A DNA stretch of 64,000 nucleotides from Metallyticus violacea (taxonomy: Eukaryota > Arthropoda > Insecta > Mantodea > Metallyticidae), in the NCBI GenBank assembly GCA_030762175.1, contig CM060831.1:81541001-81605000 (forward strand), given 5' to 3'. Position numbers and translations under genes: made by a program. This document shows positions 1-10,554 of this stretch, piece after piece. The notes below the pieces were generated by a model. The model had not been told where the DNA came from, searched no databases, and saw only the letters and a program-made list of their open reading frames with translations. How positions within the stretch are numbered: position 1 is the stretch's first letter; the number at the start of each line of letters is the position of its first letter.

Positions 1-365
1 TCTTCGTCCCTATAATCAGCCATGAGTGAGGTGACAGTAGTCGATGAAAGCTACGTGAAAATGAAAAACTAAACTAAATTTTAGACACGGATACAAAAAC
101 TGATAAGCAACACTACGCTACAAAGAGTTTGAAACATGTTGTACAGTGATGATTATTGTCGGTTACAGCTACGCAACAATGTCATAAGAAACACGGGTAA
201 GGAAGCGGTTAATTGTCCGCCTCCGGAAACCGATGGTAAATTTGTTATTATTTTAAAGAGTTACACCTGAAATTCTTAAAAAAAAATGGTGAGCTAAACG
301 GCATTGAAAGAATTAAAAGTCAGAAACCCACAGAAAAATACTTTTAAAAACAGTGAAAATAAGTG
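1..365. other. No recognisable gene or element
   Basis: AT-rich sequence with stops in all frames. I see no coding region, terminal repeat or RNA gene here. Confidence 0.5.
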
Positions 366-500
366 TGTTTATCAGGCGGCAGCGTTTGAGACTCGCATTC
401 AGAAGGTTCGATTTCAATTCCGGTAGCCATCATTAAGTTGGATTTTTTCGTGGTTTTCTATAATCGCTAAGATAAATGCTGGGATAATTATTTACATTTT
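366..500 (+). repeat. Possible tRNA-derived SINE fragment
   Basis: A B-box-like stretch (GGTTCGATTTC near 405-415) is followed by a segment with AAATGCTGGGATA (near 474-486). This resembles the AAATGCCGG-containing body of the SINE B family at 4911 and 51515. The A box is weak and there is no clear poly-A tail. An old diverged SINE is the best reading, but the sequence is too short for certainty. Confidence 0.3.
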
Positions 501-521
501 AGAATTTTAGCTGGCTAAAGC

Positions 522-599
522 TTTATTCATTATCAGAATTTTAGCAGAGTTTTCTTCGATGTTAATTTTTCTGCTAAATCTTTTCTGATAATGAATAAA
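522..599. repeat. Imperfect inverted repeat (hairpin)
   Basis: The left arm 522-547 pairs with the right arm 571-599, with a spacer of about 23 nt and a 3-nt bulge. Fifteen bases at the outer end (TTTATTCATTATCAG) pair perfectly. It could be a palindromic MITE relic or chance structure in AT-rich DNA. No coding potential. Confidence 0.5.
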
Positions 600-649
600 A
601 TTGCGCGTTTATCGAGAGATTTAAGGAGGAAATCCATACCAGGAAATTA

Positions 650-1190
650 AATTATATAATAACGCGGTTTTGTCTTCAGTTGTAGAGTATGGTGCTAGTG
701 TTGGGCACATAGAATATTCCTTCAAAGTGCCAGTAGGTCCTTAAGAAAACTCAAAGAAAAATCCTACTTAGGATGGTTGGCGCTTTTCCACTACACCTAC
801 AGCTGTATTATTAATAGCCATTGCTTCTAAATTTGAAAGGGGGGGGGCACAATATTGGTCCAGGAAAAACAATTTAATAAGAACTTCACAACTAACAGGA
901 TGTCCTGACAGGGTTGAAATCGAAATTGAGGAAAAATTAATTGAAGAGTGCTAAGACGCTTGGGATGTCATCACTACCGGTAAGAGAGCGTTCAGATTTC
1001 TTCCATCTGAACGTCTCAAAATAAAATCCCTCTATCCATCTCGAGGTCTTGTCCATTACAGGACATGGACCACACCGCGAATACATTTGATGAAGACCAA
1101 TTTGGATCAAGACCAGACAGTTCGTGTGATTGCGGTGCTATCAATAGCCCCTGAACATCTTGGGGAATGTAACTTAACCAGACACTTAAG
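650..1190 (+). mobile_element. Fragment of a non-LTR retrotransposon (ORF2 C-terminus)
   Basis: Broken reading frames on the plus strand resemble the end of a jockey/R1-type reverse transcriptase. There is a segment reading AVLSSVVEYGAS (near 665-700), a W-D-x3-TGKRAFRFLP segment (near 960-1005), then SLYPSRGLVHY (near 1030-1062) and a Cys-x-Cys-Gly-Ala motif near 1125-1140, which is the usual position of the C-terminal zinc knuckle. At least two frameshifts and several stops are present. It would have supplied reverse transcriptase for target-primed insertion; this copy is dead. Confidence 0.6.
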
Positions 1191-1191
1191 A

Positions 1192-1683
1192 CAAAGATAA
1201 AGCTAAAGGTAGGCTATTGTGTCCCTTAAGGGTAAAGGTCTCCTAACAAGTAGGGAAAACTCGCTTTTTCCTAACATGGTGAGCTATTCCACGCAAGTTG
1301 TTCGTATGCTGTTTAAGACACTCTTTGGTTACTCCATTTCTCACTGCACTAGTAGCTTCTCGAGAGATTTCCATTTTTCTCTTCCTCTTACTACTCTTGA
1401 CTTGCATGCTCCTTGAAGAGGTCTGTCCCTCTTCTTCTGTGTCTGCCTTGTGTCCGGGGGTCCCATATGGAGATCTTGCAGGTCCACCTATTGTCCTGCA
1501 TTCTTGCGATGTGACCGCCCCATTGTCATTTGCTTCCTGTAGCTATTTGTGCGATGTCTGTTGTCTGAGATAACCGATTTATTAATATTATAGGTATTTC
1601 AAAGTTATTCCCAGGATCTCGCGTTGCATTTTTCTTTGGCATATATGAATTTTGTTCTTTTGTTTTTCTGCTATTGGTGATGA
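1192..1683 (-). mobile_element. 3' end of an RTE-like LINE, joined to mariner
   Basis: Reading the minus strand, residues resemble the extreme C-terminus of RTE-type endonuclease/reverse transcriptases: a QRKMQREILGITLK-type segment, then a T-D-I-x-Q-I-A segment, then the 3' UTR, ending in CTTTA-type microsatellite repeats at 1192-1215. The same sequence occurs on the plus strand at 38715-39190, which defines it as a dispersed repeat. The 5' boundary at about 1683 is a sharp junction with a mariner transposase. The enzyme's catalytic part is absent. Confidence 0.65.
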
Positions 1684-2471
1684 TGTTCCTCTCCTTGAAG
1701 TCAATGAAGAGTATTCCTTCACAGTCCCAAAAGATTGTGGCCATGATCTTCTTGGTTGACTGAGTGACCTCGCCTTTAGAGGCGGTGCTTCGCCAGGTTT
1801 ACGCGACTCCATTGATTCTCTTTTGGACAAGAGATCATAGCACAGGACCATAGTTTCATCTCCTGTAACAATGGTTTGTAGAACTTCTCTCTCGTTCCCA
1901 CGGCAGTGCTCCAAAAATACCTGACAACAGATGACTCGTTGCTGCTTTTGGACTGAGGAAAGAAGTCTACGCACCCATCTTGTACTAACCTTATTCATGT
2001 TTAAATGTTCATGAATAACTCGAAGGGCTGTTGTTTTAAAAAAACCAACCTTACTGCTATTTGTGTAACTTTGAGCCGCCGGCCTTCCAAAATTTCTGCT
2101 TCCACAAGAGCGATGTTTTCACTTCCAAGGGCCGACCTGCACGCTGTTCGTCTTCAATGCTTTCTCGACCTTCGAAAAAGTTTGGTCCATTCTTTTACGG
2201 TACAATATGAGGGGGATATTTCCCCATATACACCGTCCAATCGCTGTTTAATTTCATTTGGAGTAATTCCTTCTTATGTGAAGAACTTAATAACAGCTCG
2301 AAACTCCATTTTGAACATGTCACAATGTTCTACACATGGCCTTCTTTATGCAACAATATCTGAACAACTGAACACAGTTACAGCTGCAATTATTTACTTA
2401 ACAAGCAAGGTATGACACCAGATAAGGGTTTTGTGAAGGCGAGGCCGGAAACTTATGGACCTATCCTCGTA
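1684..2471 (-). mobile_element. Mariner family A, truncated 5' half
   Basis: A 5' terminal inverted repeat lies at 2441-2471 (inner end GGCCGGAAACTTATGG, outer end CCTCGTA in plus orientation). On the minus strand this leads into a mariner transposase with the NKVSTRWVRRLLSSVQK and VTGDETM segments; the D of TGDET is the first catalytic aspartate. The frame runs to IFWDCEGILFIDFKERN and then stops at the LINE junction at 1683. The second and third catalytic aspartates and the 3' TIR are missing. The N-terminal helix-turn-helix part (2000-2330) is frameshifted. Confidence 0.8.
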
Positions 2472-2917
2472 CAAATAGATGTATGGACACATCGATCGAT
2501 ATTCTATAATTTACGTTACATGCAGAAGTTTGGTGTTTTATAGCATATGCCTTTCGAAGGTGAGCAGAAACTGCAATTTCGTTTACTGTTTGAGGAAGTC
2601 GGTTAGTCGAATTATCATGGAATTTGGTATTCTGTGGTCTATACCCCAAGGCATCGTACAGAAGATAAAAACACCCTGAAAAACTTTGAAGATTATCCTG
2701 ACCATTAAATGGAAATGTACCGGTAGTTACTTGAAATGGAAATGTTCTATTCGGCATTATATTTTCAGTTTTAGATGTTTTATATAAAAACAAATTACTG
2801 AGTAGACAAGCACAAAATATGGTTTATTGGTTAAAAGAGAGCACCTATAGGGAATTCTACCATTATGCCATCTATATAACTATAGCTATATACACATAAC
2901 TGTTTGGCGATGGACGA
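2472..2917. other. No recognisable feature
   Basis: AT-rich spacer between a mariner end and a long-TIR element. Open frames of 66 and 110 codons exist on opposite strands, but neither shows a domain or a plausible gene structure. Confidence 0.45.
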
Positions 2918-3963
2918 CCTGGGCCCAATTCCGCAAAAGTATTGGTGCAAGTCCTTGTAAAGTATGGTTTTGTAACTTTCTGTTCCACAAAACAAATGCT
3001 ACACTGGTAAAGTTTTAGTAAAAAGTTACAAGTGACGTCATATAAGAGCAAGTTGGAGGAACAGCTGTTTACTATACGTCGCCATACTTTGAATTAGGTT
3101 ATGTTCACTCTTTAGGCATTTTTAATGTATAAAGCAGATTATTGTCATTTCTGCTAAATGGATTTTGTTTTTTTTTCCTCAGATATAATAAAGTAAGTAG
3201 TTTATTATGTATTTATCGATATTCAAGCGTAATAATCCACTTTGAGACGACGGTCCCAGGCACATTTAAATGCATCAATTTCAGTCGCCGAGAGATGGCA
3301 GAAGAATCGAGCTTCCCAAGTGCTCTTTAGTCCATTTTACATTTATATTAATATATTTGTTTATATTGTTTAGCAATATCGTTTTCATAAGCAAAAAAAA
3401 AAAAAAAAAAATGGGAAAATTGTGTCTAAAGAGATTATTTTAAAAGAGGATGAAAAATGAAAAGAAATAATTCTTGTGGCACGTAGCAATAACCTTAAAA
3501 ATACATTAACTAAGATGCTAGTCTAATATATGAATTTGGAACAGGAAATTTCAATATTAATCATAAGCCGCACTGTTTTTGCACTTAACCTAACTTTATC
3601 ATCATACATAAATACTTATTTATCTTTCTTTATACATATTCCTACTCATCATTATCATAACTTTTGCTAATAGTTAACACATTTGGGTCAACTGGCTCCC
3701 AAAAAAGACAATAAATTTTGTGCTAGTATTTGAAGTTACCAATGTTCTTACACTAGTAAAGAAATTTATACAAATTACCAGTGCTCGACTAATACTAATA
3801 CTTTCGTGGAACAGAGCAATGAAAATTCACTTGTACACTTGTAAGTATGGAGCAGTAAAGTACAACTGTAGCAGAAAATTTGTGGAACAGGATTTTACTA
3901 ATAACTACCAGTCCTTTACACTTGTAATGCATTAGACCATACTTTTGTAAAACAGGGCCCAGG
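2918..3963. mobile_element. Non-autonomous DNA transposon with long inverted repeats
   Basis: The left end begins CCTGGGCCC and continues with a CAAAAGTAT block. The right end, read on the opposite strand, begins CCTGGGCCC and continues GTTTTACAAAAGTATGG. The arms stay alignable for roughly 100 bp with indels, through blocks such as CTGTTCCACAAA on both sides. The right arm contains further short sub-repeats of the same sequence (for example GTGGAACAG twice, near 3806 and 3882). No transposase-like frame lies between the arms. The superfamily is not assigned because I cannot define a target-site duplication. Confidence 0.6.
3392..3410 (+). repeat. Poly-A tract
   Basis: A run of about 19 A residues lies inside the long-TIR element. 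No retroelement body is evident upstream. Confidence 0.6.
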
Positions 3964-4224
3964 TTGCTATGGTGTGACTTTTCCATTAGACAAATTGCAT
4001 GCCTATATCTCGGCCAGACTTAAATCTTTTCTGTAAAGTCTTGGATGAGTAGCTTAACATTTGACTCAAGAAACATGTACAAAAAAGGACTACCTGGGTT
4101 TGTGGCCTGTGTTTTAAACAACGTTTCAGATTGTGTATGTGTGTTACACATATGCACCACATGCCCTAGGCCGCAGAACTTTTCGGCGTCTATATTTTAA
4201 ACCAGATGTTGATGTAAATTTATG
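3964..4224. other. No recognisable feature
   Basis: Spacer between two DNA transposons. Nothing recognised. Confidence 0.45.
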
Positions 4225-4908
4225 TACGAGGGCTAGTCATAAAAAACTGAGAATGTTTTTTAACGCGTGGTAGGTTTGATCCAGACTGGTGTGGTCTTTT
4301 ACAAAGTATTTTCCGTTGAATTGAATGCACTTTGCCCAGTGCTTCTGCCAGTCCTGGAACACGTGCTGAAAGCCATCTTTTGACATCTTCTTCAAAATCG
4401 CCTCGGCCTTTATCGCGACTACCTCGGAAGTACCAAAATGCTCCTCCTTCGCTCCTTTTTTCAGACAGAGAAAGAGATAAAAGTCACAGGGGCTAAGTAT
4501 GGGAAGTATGGAGGATGGAGGACACATTCGAAGTTCCCTACATACCTCCACTCGCACCGTCTTCTGTTCAGGAGTCAGTAATCTTGGGGCCTACTTGCAC
4601 AAACGTCTCATGTTCAAGTGATCATCAGAATGTAACAGGTCTGCAAGTCTGTCAGTTGTTATTCTTCGGTCTTCATGGATAATGACGTCAGCTGGGTTAA
4701 TCATGGTTTCGTTTACTGCTGTTGCTGGACCGCCTTGCTTTGTTGTTGAAACACGGCCCTCCTTAAATTCCTTGAACCATCGAAGTGCTGTGGATTGTGG
4801 CAGAACATCATCACCATATGCCTGCTGCAACAATCTGTAAGCTTCCACGTCGGATTTCTGCAAACGAAAGCAACTTCAATGTAGCATATTGCTCTTCACG
4901 AATCAACT
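4225..4908 (-). mobile_element. Mariner family G, internally deleted
   Basis: The 3' TIR begins TACGAGGGCTAGTCATAAAA at 4225. Minus-strand frames give an N-terminal HTH segment (4863-4591: a DVEAYRLLQQAYGDD block, then STALRWFKEFKEGR) and a C-terminal segment (4557-4237: a P-x-L-S-P-C-D-F-Y-L-F motif with the third catalytic Asp, then FQDWQKHWAKCIQFNGKYF). The stretch that should carry the first two catalytic aspartates is deleted. The 5' end is cut off where SINE B begins at 4911. Clearly a mariner relative, distinct from family A. Confidence 0.8.
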
Positions 4909-4910
4909 CA

Positions 4911-5205
4911 CCGCCACGGGTGACCGAGGTCGTCATGGCGCAGACTCGTGAGCGGAAGGTCTGGGGTTCGAATCCCGCCAGGATCGTCTTCTCTGACTGA
5001 GGGTTTTTCCAAGTTTTCCTCAGACCTCATAAATGGCAAATGCCGGCGAGGTACTCTAAACTTAGGCCTAGAACTTATCCTTCCTTAAAAAAAAATAAAA
5101 ATAAGAATCCTTTCCCAATTTATCATTTCATCTGATGTATCATCGGTGTTCACCACCTGTGGTGCCTCAGTAGTTAAAACGGGAGTTAAACACTATTAAA
5201 AAAAG
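4911..5205 (+). mobile_element. SINE family B, near full-length copy
   Basis: The tRNA-derived head carries a good polymerase III B box (GGTTCGAATCCC, 4966-4977), with the A-box region around 4930-4945. The body holds CCTCATAAATGGCAAATGCC (near 5022-5047) and ends AACACTATT plus poly-A. Similar copies occur at 12868-13122 (minus), 51515-51785 and 54449-54656, with tail fragments at 23130 and 25014. It would be transcribed from its internal promoter and mobilised by a partner LINE. A genuine tRNA gene is excluded because no acceptor stem can be formed. Confidence 0.85.
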
Positions 5206-5325
5206 TTTAATTTGTGTAGGTGAATGACGTAGTTTGCTTATCTCCTGTGTGAAGACGCATGCGCGAACGAACTGAGGTTTTTGTTCACCAATCAAGGCTG
5301 ATACATTTTCACCATACAACATTGT

Positions 5326-5530
5326 TTTTTTTTATTTTTGATTGATTTATTTACGGACGCTCTTTAACATCTCAGATCATCAGCGTCCCATTCAATTCAG
5401 GACGTGAAACGACCGACAAATTTTACTCAAGAGGCCTGTTCTTTCAGGCTTGAGGTTCTCTCTCGTGCCGTAAATGTACGGCCGAAAAAAACCCATTGAT
5501 CCTGGCCGGATTTGAACCCGCGATCTTGAG
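5326..5530 (-). mobile_element. SINE family A copy, internally deleted
   Basis: The minus strand carries the SINE A tail and body (CCTGAATTGAATGGGACGCT region, TGATGATCTGAGATGTTAAA, AATAAATCAATC end) and part of the tRNA-like head (GGGTTCAAATCCGGCC, near 5507-5522). About 60 bp of the body present in the copy at 21564 is missing near 5490. Confidence 0.8.
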
Positions 5531-6911
5531 TTTAGAAGAACTTTGTTTCAACAATGTTTCTTTGCTGCGATAACCCCCCCAGTTTTTGTTACTTGTGCTA
5601 GTAATATATGAACTCAAAGTTTAGCAGTATATGCACATTGAAACACCAGCAATATGTTTACTGAAAGTGGAGCATTATTTCCTGAGTGACGGCGCGTTGC
5701 TGATCAACTCTTGTGCTCTGCGTGGGACACAGTGTCTCTATCTTAAATCATGCAAATCACTTGTGGACAGTTCGGCTACACACGCCTTCAGTGAAGCTGA
5801 TTAAATATCCACATGTATCAGCGGTCCCCTCCTATATCGTACGGTTGTCATGATCCTAACTAATTGATAAATGATCAAGACGAGCCGTTAATCTCCAAGG
5901 TCTTAGAGGTCATTTGGCCTCTCTGTCCATGTGTTGCTAAAAGCTCTACTGATGCGAGGAGCAGGGCCAGTGTATGAAAGCTCAGGTTTAGCTGTAAGGT
6001 GTTTAGATCGGATGGGGGCGGCAACCTTTGTAATTGTTTCCTCTGATGTTTTATGTTGACCTCAGTCATGGTTAATTTAGCTCACCTATCATCAATATGG
6101 GCATTGCTAACCAGTTTCGTTATTATACAATGTATAAATTTGTCCCCCTACGTGATTTTATCTCTATTATAATGAAATTATCTGTTAAGGAACACTGAAA
6201 GTGAGTTTTAGGCTAAAGTTGGTCCAAAATCGATTTTTTTTTTCTTTTTGCCCCTGCAAATGGCTCCCTGAACCTTCGGGCGTCAATAGAGAGTCAACAT
6301 TTGCATGTTCCCTCCCTCCCTTCTGACTTTACAACCATTCAAAGAGTCCCACTAGTCCTTTTAAATCACACTGTTTATCTTTTTTCCCCTCAAAACTTAA
6401 TTTTCACACGTTCAAACGTTCCACGTGTAACAGTTTTTGTTTAAATTCAATTAAAGTTTCCCGGAATGTGCAAAAATATTCATTATAATATTCTATAGGA
6501 TAAAACACATGCTAAAACCAATAATAATTTTTCTAAAAAAAATCTATGAAAAATTAACATTAAAAATTAAAATTTCTTACAGATTTAAAAAATTATATTT
6601 CACTAAACAAATTTATTTAAAATATTCATTCTATATTTGCCTCAAAGCTCCATTTAAAAAAAAATGTCAAACATTTTCTCATCTCATTTACGTAATACGA
6701 TGCATGAAATAATGTTGTGCTGGTAATTTACCCAACTAGAACAAATATTGGTATATATATTAGCATAACAATAATGAAATCACTGCAAGAAAAGTCCGTA
6801 CAAAAATGCGAAACTTTCAAAATTCAACCCCAGTGTCCCTTAAAGAACCCATAATTCTTCTTGAAAGGTTCTTTTTAAACTAGTATCTCGGTTTCAATCT
6901 TAATTATCATG
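5531..6911. other. No recognisable feature
   Basis: About 1.4 kb of AT-rich sequence with a C7 run near 5574 and a T-rich patch near 6233. Several sub-100-codon frames are present, but none has domain features. Confidence 0.45.
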
Positions 6912-8173
6912 TATGAGGGTAGATTCATAAGTTTCCGGCCTAACCATTTTCTAGGTATGATAAAGATAAAAACTATATTTCACTTTTCAATAAAGCTACC
7001 CTTTATTGCAATACACTTCTCACATCTTTGAATTACCATTACCCCCCCCCCAATAGATAAAAGTCTTGTCTGCAAAATGGGCTTATACAGCATCCATCAC
7101 TTCTTCGTCACCCTTAAATTTCCTTCCTCGAAGATCATTTTTGGTTTTTGAGAAAAGGAAATCATCACTGGAAGCCAGATCTGGGCTGTAGTGTGGATGG
7201 TCGATCTCTTTGAAGTCACATTTCTTCACAGCTTCCTTTGCAACAAGAGCTGTGTGCACAGCGCGTTGTCGTGAAGAAGGCGCACACCACCACTCAGCTT
7301 TCCTTGCTTTTTCTCTTTGATGGAAGCACGTAGTCTGTGCAGTAGGTAAGCATAGTACTCCCCATTTACTGTGGTGTTTCTCTCCTTGAAGTCAATGAAG
7401 AGTATTCCTTCACAGTCCCAAAAGATTGTGGCTGTGATCTTCTTGTTTGACTGAGTGAACTGCTTCGCCAGGTTTACGCCATTCCTATGACTCTCTTTTG
7501 GACAAGGAATCACAGTAGAGGACCGTAGTTTCATTTCCTGTAACAATGGTTTGCATAACTTCTCTCTCGTTGCCACGGCAGAGCTCCAAAAATGCCACAC
7601 AACAGATGACTCGTTGCTGCTTTTGGACTGAGGAAAGAAGTCTAGGCACTAACCTTATTCATGTTTAAATATTTTGGATAATTCGAAGGACTGTTGTTTT
7701 AGAAAGGCTCAACCTTGCTGTTATTTCTGTAAGTTTGAGCCGCCGGTCTTCCATAATTTCTCCTTCCAAAAGACCGAGCGATGTTTTCAGGAGTGAGCAC
7801 CAACAAAGGGCTGACCTGCACGCTCTTCGTCTTCAATGCTTTCTCGTCTCATTCGAAAACGTTTGGTCCATTCTTTTACGGTAGAATATGAGGGAGACAC
7901 TTCCCCTTATACACCGTCCAATCGCTGTTTAATTTCATTTGGATTAAGTTGTTCTTTTGTGAAGAAATTTATAACAGCTCGAAACTCCATTTTGAACATG
8001 TCACAATCTTTTACACTAACCTTCTTTATGCAACTATATCTGAACAACTGAACACAGCGGAAGTTACAGCTGCAATTATTTACTTAACAGATAAGGCATG
8101 ACACCAGATAAGGCTTTTGTGAAGGCGATAATCCTTATCGGCGAGGCCGGAAACTTATAGACCTACCCTCATA
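6912..8173 (-). mobile_element. Mariner family A, full-length but inactivated
   Basis: Both TIRs are present: TATGAGGGTAGATTCATAAG at 6912 and its complement ending CTACCCTCATA at 8173, flanked by TA as expected for mariner. On the minus strand, frame 7600-7226 encodes a middle part of the transposase (TATIFWDCEGILFIDFKERN and KLSGGVRLLHDNA), so the second catalytic Asp is present. The HTH region near 7680-7800 is frameshifted. The typical intact transposase of about 340 residues cannot be read. Same family as 18503, 49167 and 58564. Confidence 0.9.
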
Positions 8174-9032
8174 AACCTATCAGAAGTAAGAGGTTAACAT
8201 AAAAGTATAAAATCTTTAAAAACCTACGGAAATGCAAATAAATGAATGACTCATTACCCAAAAATGCTGGAATTTATTGCTAGTATGCTAAAATTTTAAC
8301 ATTTCCTATTGCGAATGAAATAATGGATTGTCTTGACAGTTTGTCTGAAAAATAAGAGCACTTAGTGTTTTTCTTTTTTTTTTTTTTTTGTGCGTGTGTG
8401 TCATGGTTGCGCTATTATAGTTTCAGAACGTTAGACTAATTGCCAATAAATGTTTTACGTTAAGAGGTAGTCCAAAATAAATTTAAAAAAAAGAGAGTGA
8501 ATTACTCTCAAACCTAGTCTTAACGATAGATCGTGGCTTTATGGAATGAACTAAGCTATATAGACAATATAGCTTATTTGCCTTAATAAAATGTATCACA
8601 TATTTTTGCAGTATATACCTACATATGTAATTTAAGCAACATAGTGCGACAATGAATGCATTAATGAAAACGTATTTCGCTTTTCATTGACATGCGTGAC
8701 GAAATGAATCCAATTACGAAATTATTAAAAAGAAAAAAAAAAAAAGTAACAAACCTTCATGTTTTATATGTTGCTGTTGCAAATGTACTAGAGGGAACAC
8801 CGAGGAACTGCACGGAACATTTATGAATAGAGGAGCAAATGTTACGTATAACATTCAGACAATAGGCATGATTTGCTGGGCCAATCTTTGAGTAATTCTG
8901 ACAGATCCAACTAGGTGGCAGACATACATAAAAACATACTCAAACCTCAAACACGATTTGCCTTTCCCTTTTCCTCTACAGTTACGGGCTTAGTAATATG
9001 GAGATTTTAATGTGTATTCGTGAGAGTAAGTA
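8174..9032. other. No gene; T-rich and A-rich tracts
   Basis: Nothing coding was recognised. There is a T run with GTGTGTG near 8372-8400, an A run near 8730-8744, and a CTCF-like core CAACTAGGTGGCA at 8908-8920. Confidence 0.45.
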
Positions 9033-10314
9033 TACGAAGTGTGATCAAAAAATAGCGGGAATATTGGTTTTTCTTAAATAATCTTTATTTATTCATCAAC
9101 ACCAATGCTGTTCCCTTCAATATAATCCCCTGCGGATATAATTCACTTGTGTCAGCGCTTTTTCCAATCTTGGAAGCACTTCTGGAACTCACTTTTCGGT
9201 ATGCTTTTCGACTTCTTCAGCGATTGTTTTTTTACCCGGTCAAAACGTCGTCCTTTCGTGGTTTTCTTCAGCCTCGGGAATAGAAAGAAGTGGCAGAGGG
9301 CCATGTCCGGCGAATGTGGTGGTAGAGACAACATAAAGATTTTGTTTTTGCCAAAAAAAAAAAAAAAAAGAAAGAAAGAAAAAGAAAAGAAAAAGGCACG
9401 AACAAGCAGTGAGGTGTGAGCAGGAGCGTTATCGTGATGCAATTTCCACGAGTGGTTTTGCCACACGTCCGGTCGTTTTCGTCGGATTGCATCATGCAAA
9501 CGGCGCATTACTTCCAGGTAGTGTTCCTTATTGACCGTACGACCATATGACAGAAACTCATGATGCACTATGTCATTGAAATCGAAGAGAACAGTGAGAA
9601 GAACCTTCACATTTGATTGAACATATCGAATTTCAGGCAGCTTCCATTGGGACGACTGGGCCTTGGTTCGACGTCATACCCATATACCCATGTTTCGTCA
9701 CTGTTATGACCTTTTCAAGAAGTTCTGGTTCGTTGTTGACTTCATTCAGCAATTCCTGAACGACGTCTACGCAAAATTCATCAATCTCGGAACAAACTTT
9801 GCTGTCACACGTTTCATGGCCAAAACATCCGGAAAAATTGCTTGCCATGAACCAAATAATATACCAACATCATCAGCAACCTCTCTGATATGATTCGGCG
9901 ATTTTCCAGAATCATTTTCTTCGACGTTGTCGGCGGTTATTGATGTGCTAGGACGGTAGTCATCTTCAACGTCTTCACGGCCTCTTTGAAACGTCTGTAC
10001 CACTCGTAAGCTCTTGTCTTGCTCATAGTAGATTCGCCAAAAGCCACAGTCAACATTTCCAATTTTTTGTTGCACTTAATTCCATTTTTCAAGCAAAATT
10101 TAATAGAAAATCTTTACCGAAAGTAAAAAATTGCCGAGCATACCAAAACACGTCTAATCTTTTCGATTATCAACGCTCAACGCTGAACTAAACATTCAAA
10201 ACAGCCAACATTGGTCAAAAACATGTGTACCAACAAGCTAAAAAAATTTAAAATCGGATTTATGAAGCTTGCGAAATAAAAAGAATTGCCGTTAAATTTT
10301 GATCACACCTCGTA
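9033..10314 (-). mobile_element. Mariner family C, full-length but inactivated
   Basis: The TIRs are TACGAAGTGTGATCAAAA at 9033 and, on the other strand, TACGAGGTGTGATCAAAA ending at 10314. The element is about 1.28 kb, normal for mariner. It carries one broken transposase gene on the minus strand. A tract of A-rich repeats at 9352-9390 interrupts the coding region. Confidence 0.9.
9152..10075 (-). pseudogene. Mariner C transposase pseudogene
   Basis: A cut-and-paste DDE/D transposase read on the minus strand. The N-terminus (10075-9767) starts MQQKIGNVDCGFWRI and contains a TFQRGREDVEDD linker and an HIREVADDVGI HTH segment. The frame then shifts, so the first catalytic region (expected TGDETWVYGYD, near 9690) is out of frame. 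The C-terminal part (9610-9152) keeps the second Asp in LHHDNAPAHTS. The third catalytic position reads HSPDMALCHFF, with His in place of the expected Asp. A phenylalanine-rich insertion from the poly-A expansion lies between them. Non-functional. Confidence 0.85.
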
Positions 10315-10554
10315 TATAGCAACGGATCGTATAAGCTCCAAGCAAGAAGCAATCAAAGTTGCATCAAAAAGTCAGTCATCTCTTAAAACTTGGAATTTGG
10401 CTAATTTTCTCTACATTGAAAATCATCTTAACATATTTTGAATCATTAGCAACAATTCAATAGCAGAATTTCTGGGGAAAACGAAATATGAAATGTATAC
10501 ATCAAACACTGCTAATATATTGGCCAGTGTTTAAAATCAATATATAGTAGGGTA
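10315..10554. other. No recognisable feature
   Basis: Short AT-rich spacer between a mariner and a LINE. Confidence 0.4.

Noticed and set aside
4913..4985. tRNA gene suggested by a perfect B box
   Set aside because: No cloverleaf or acceptor stem can be formed and the sequence continues into a repeated body and A-rich tail shared with other copies, so it is a SINE head. The same applies at 21564.
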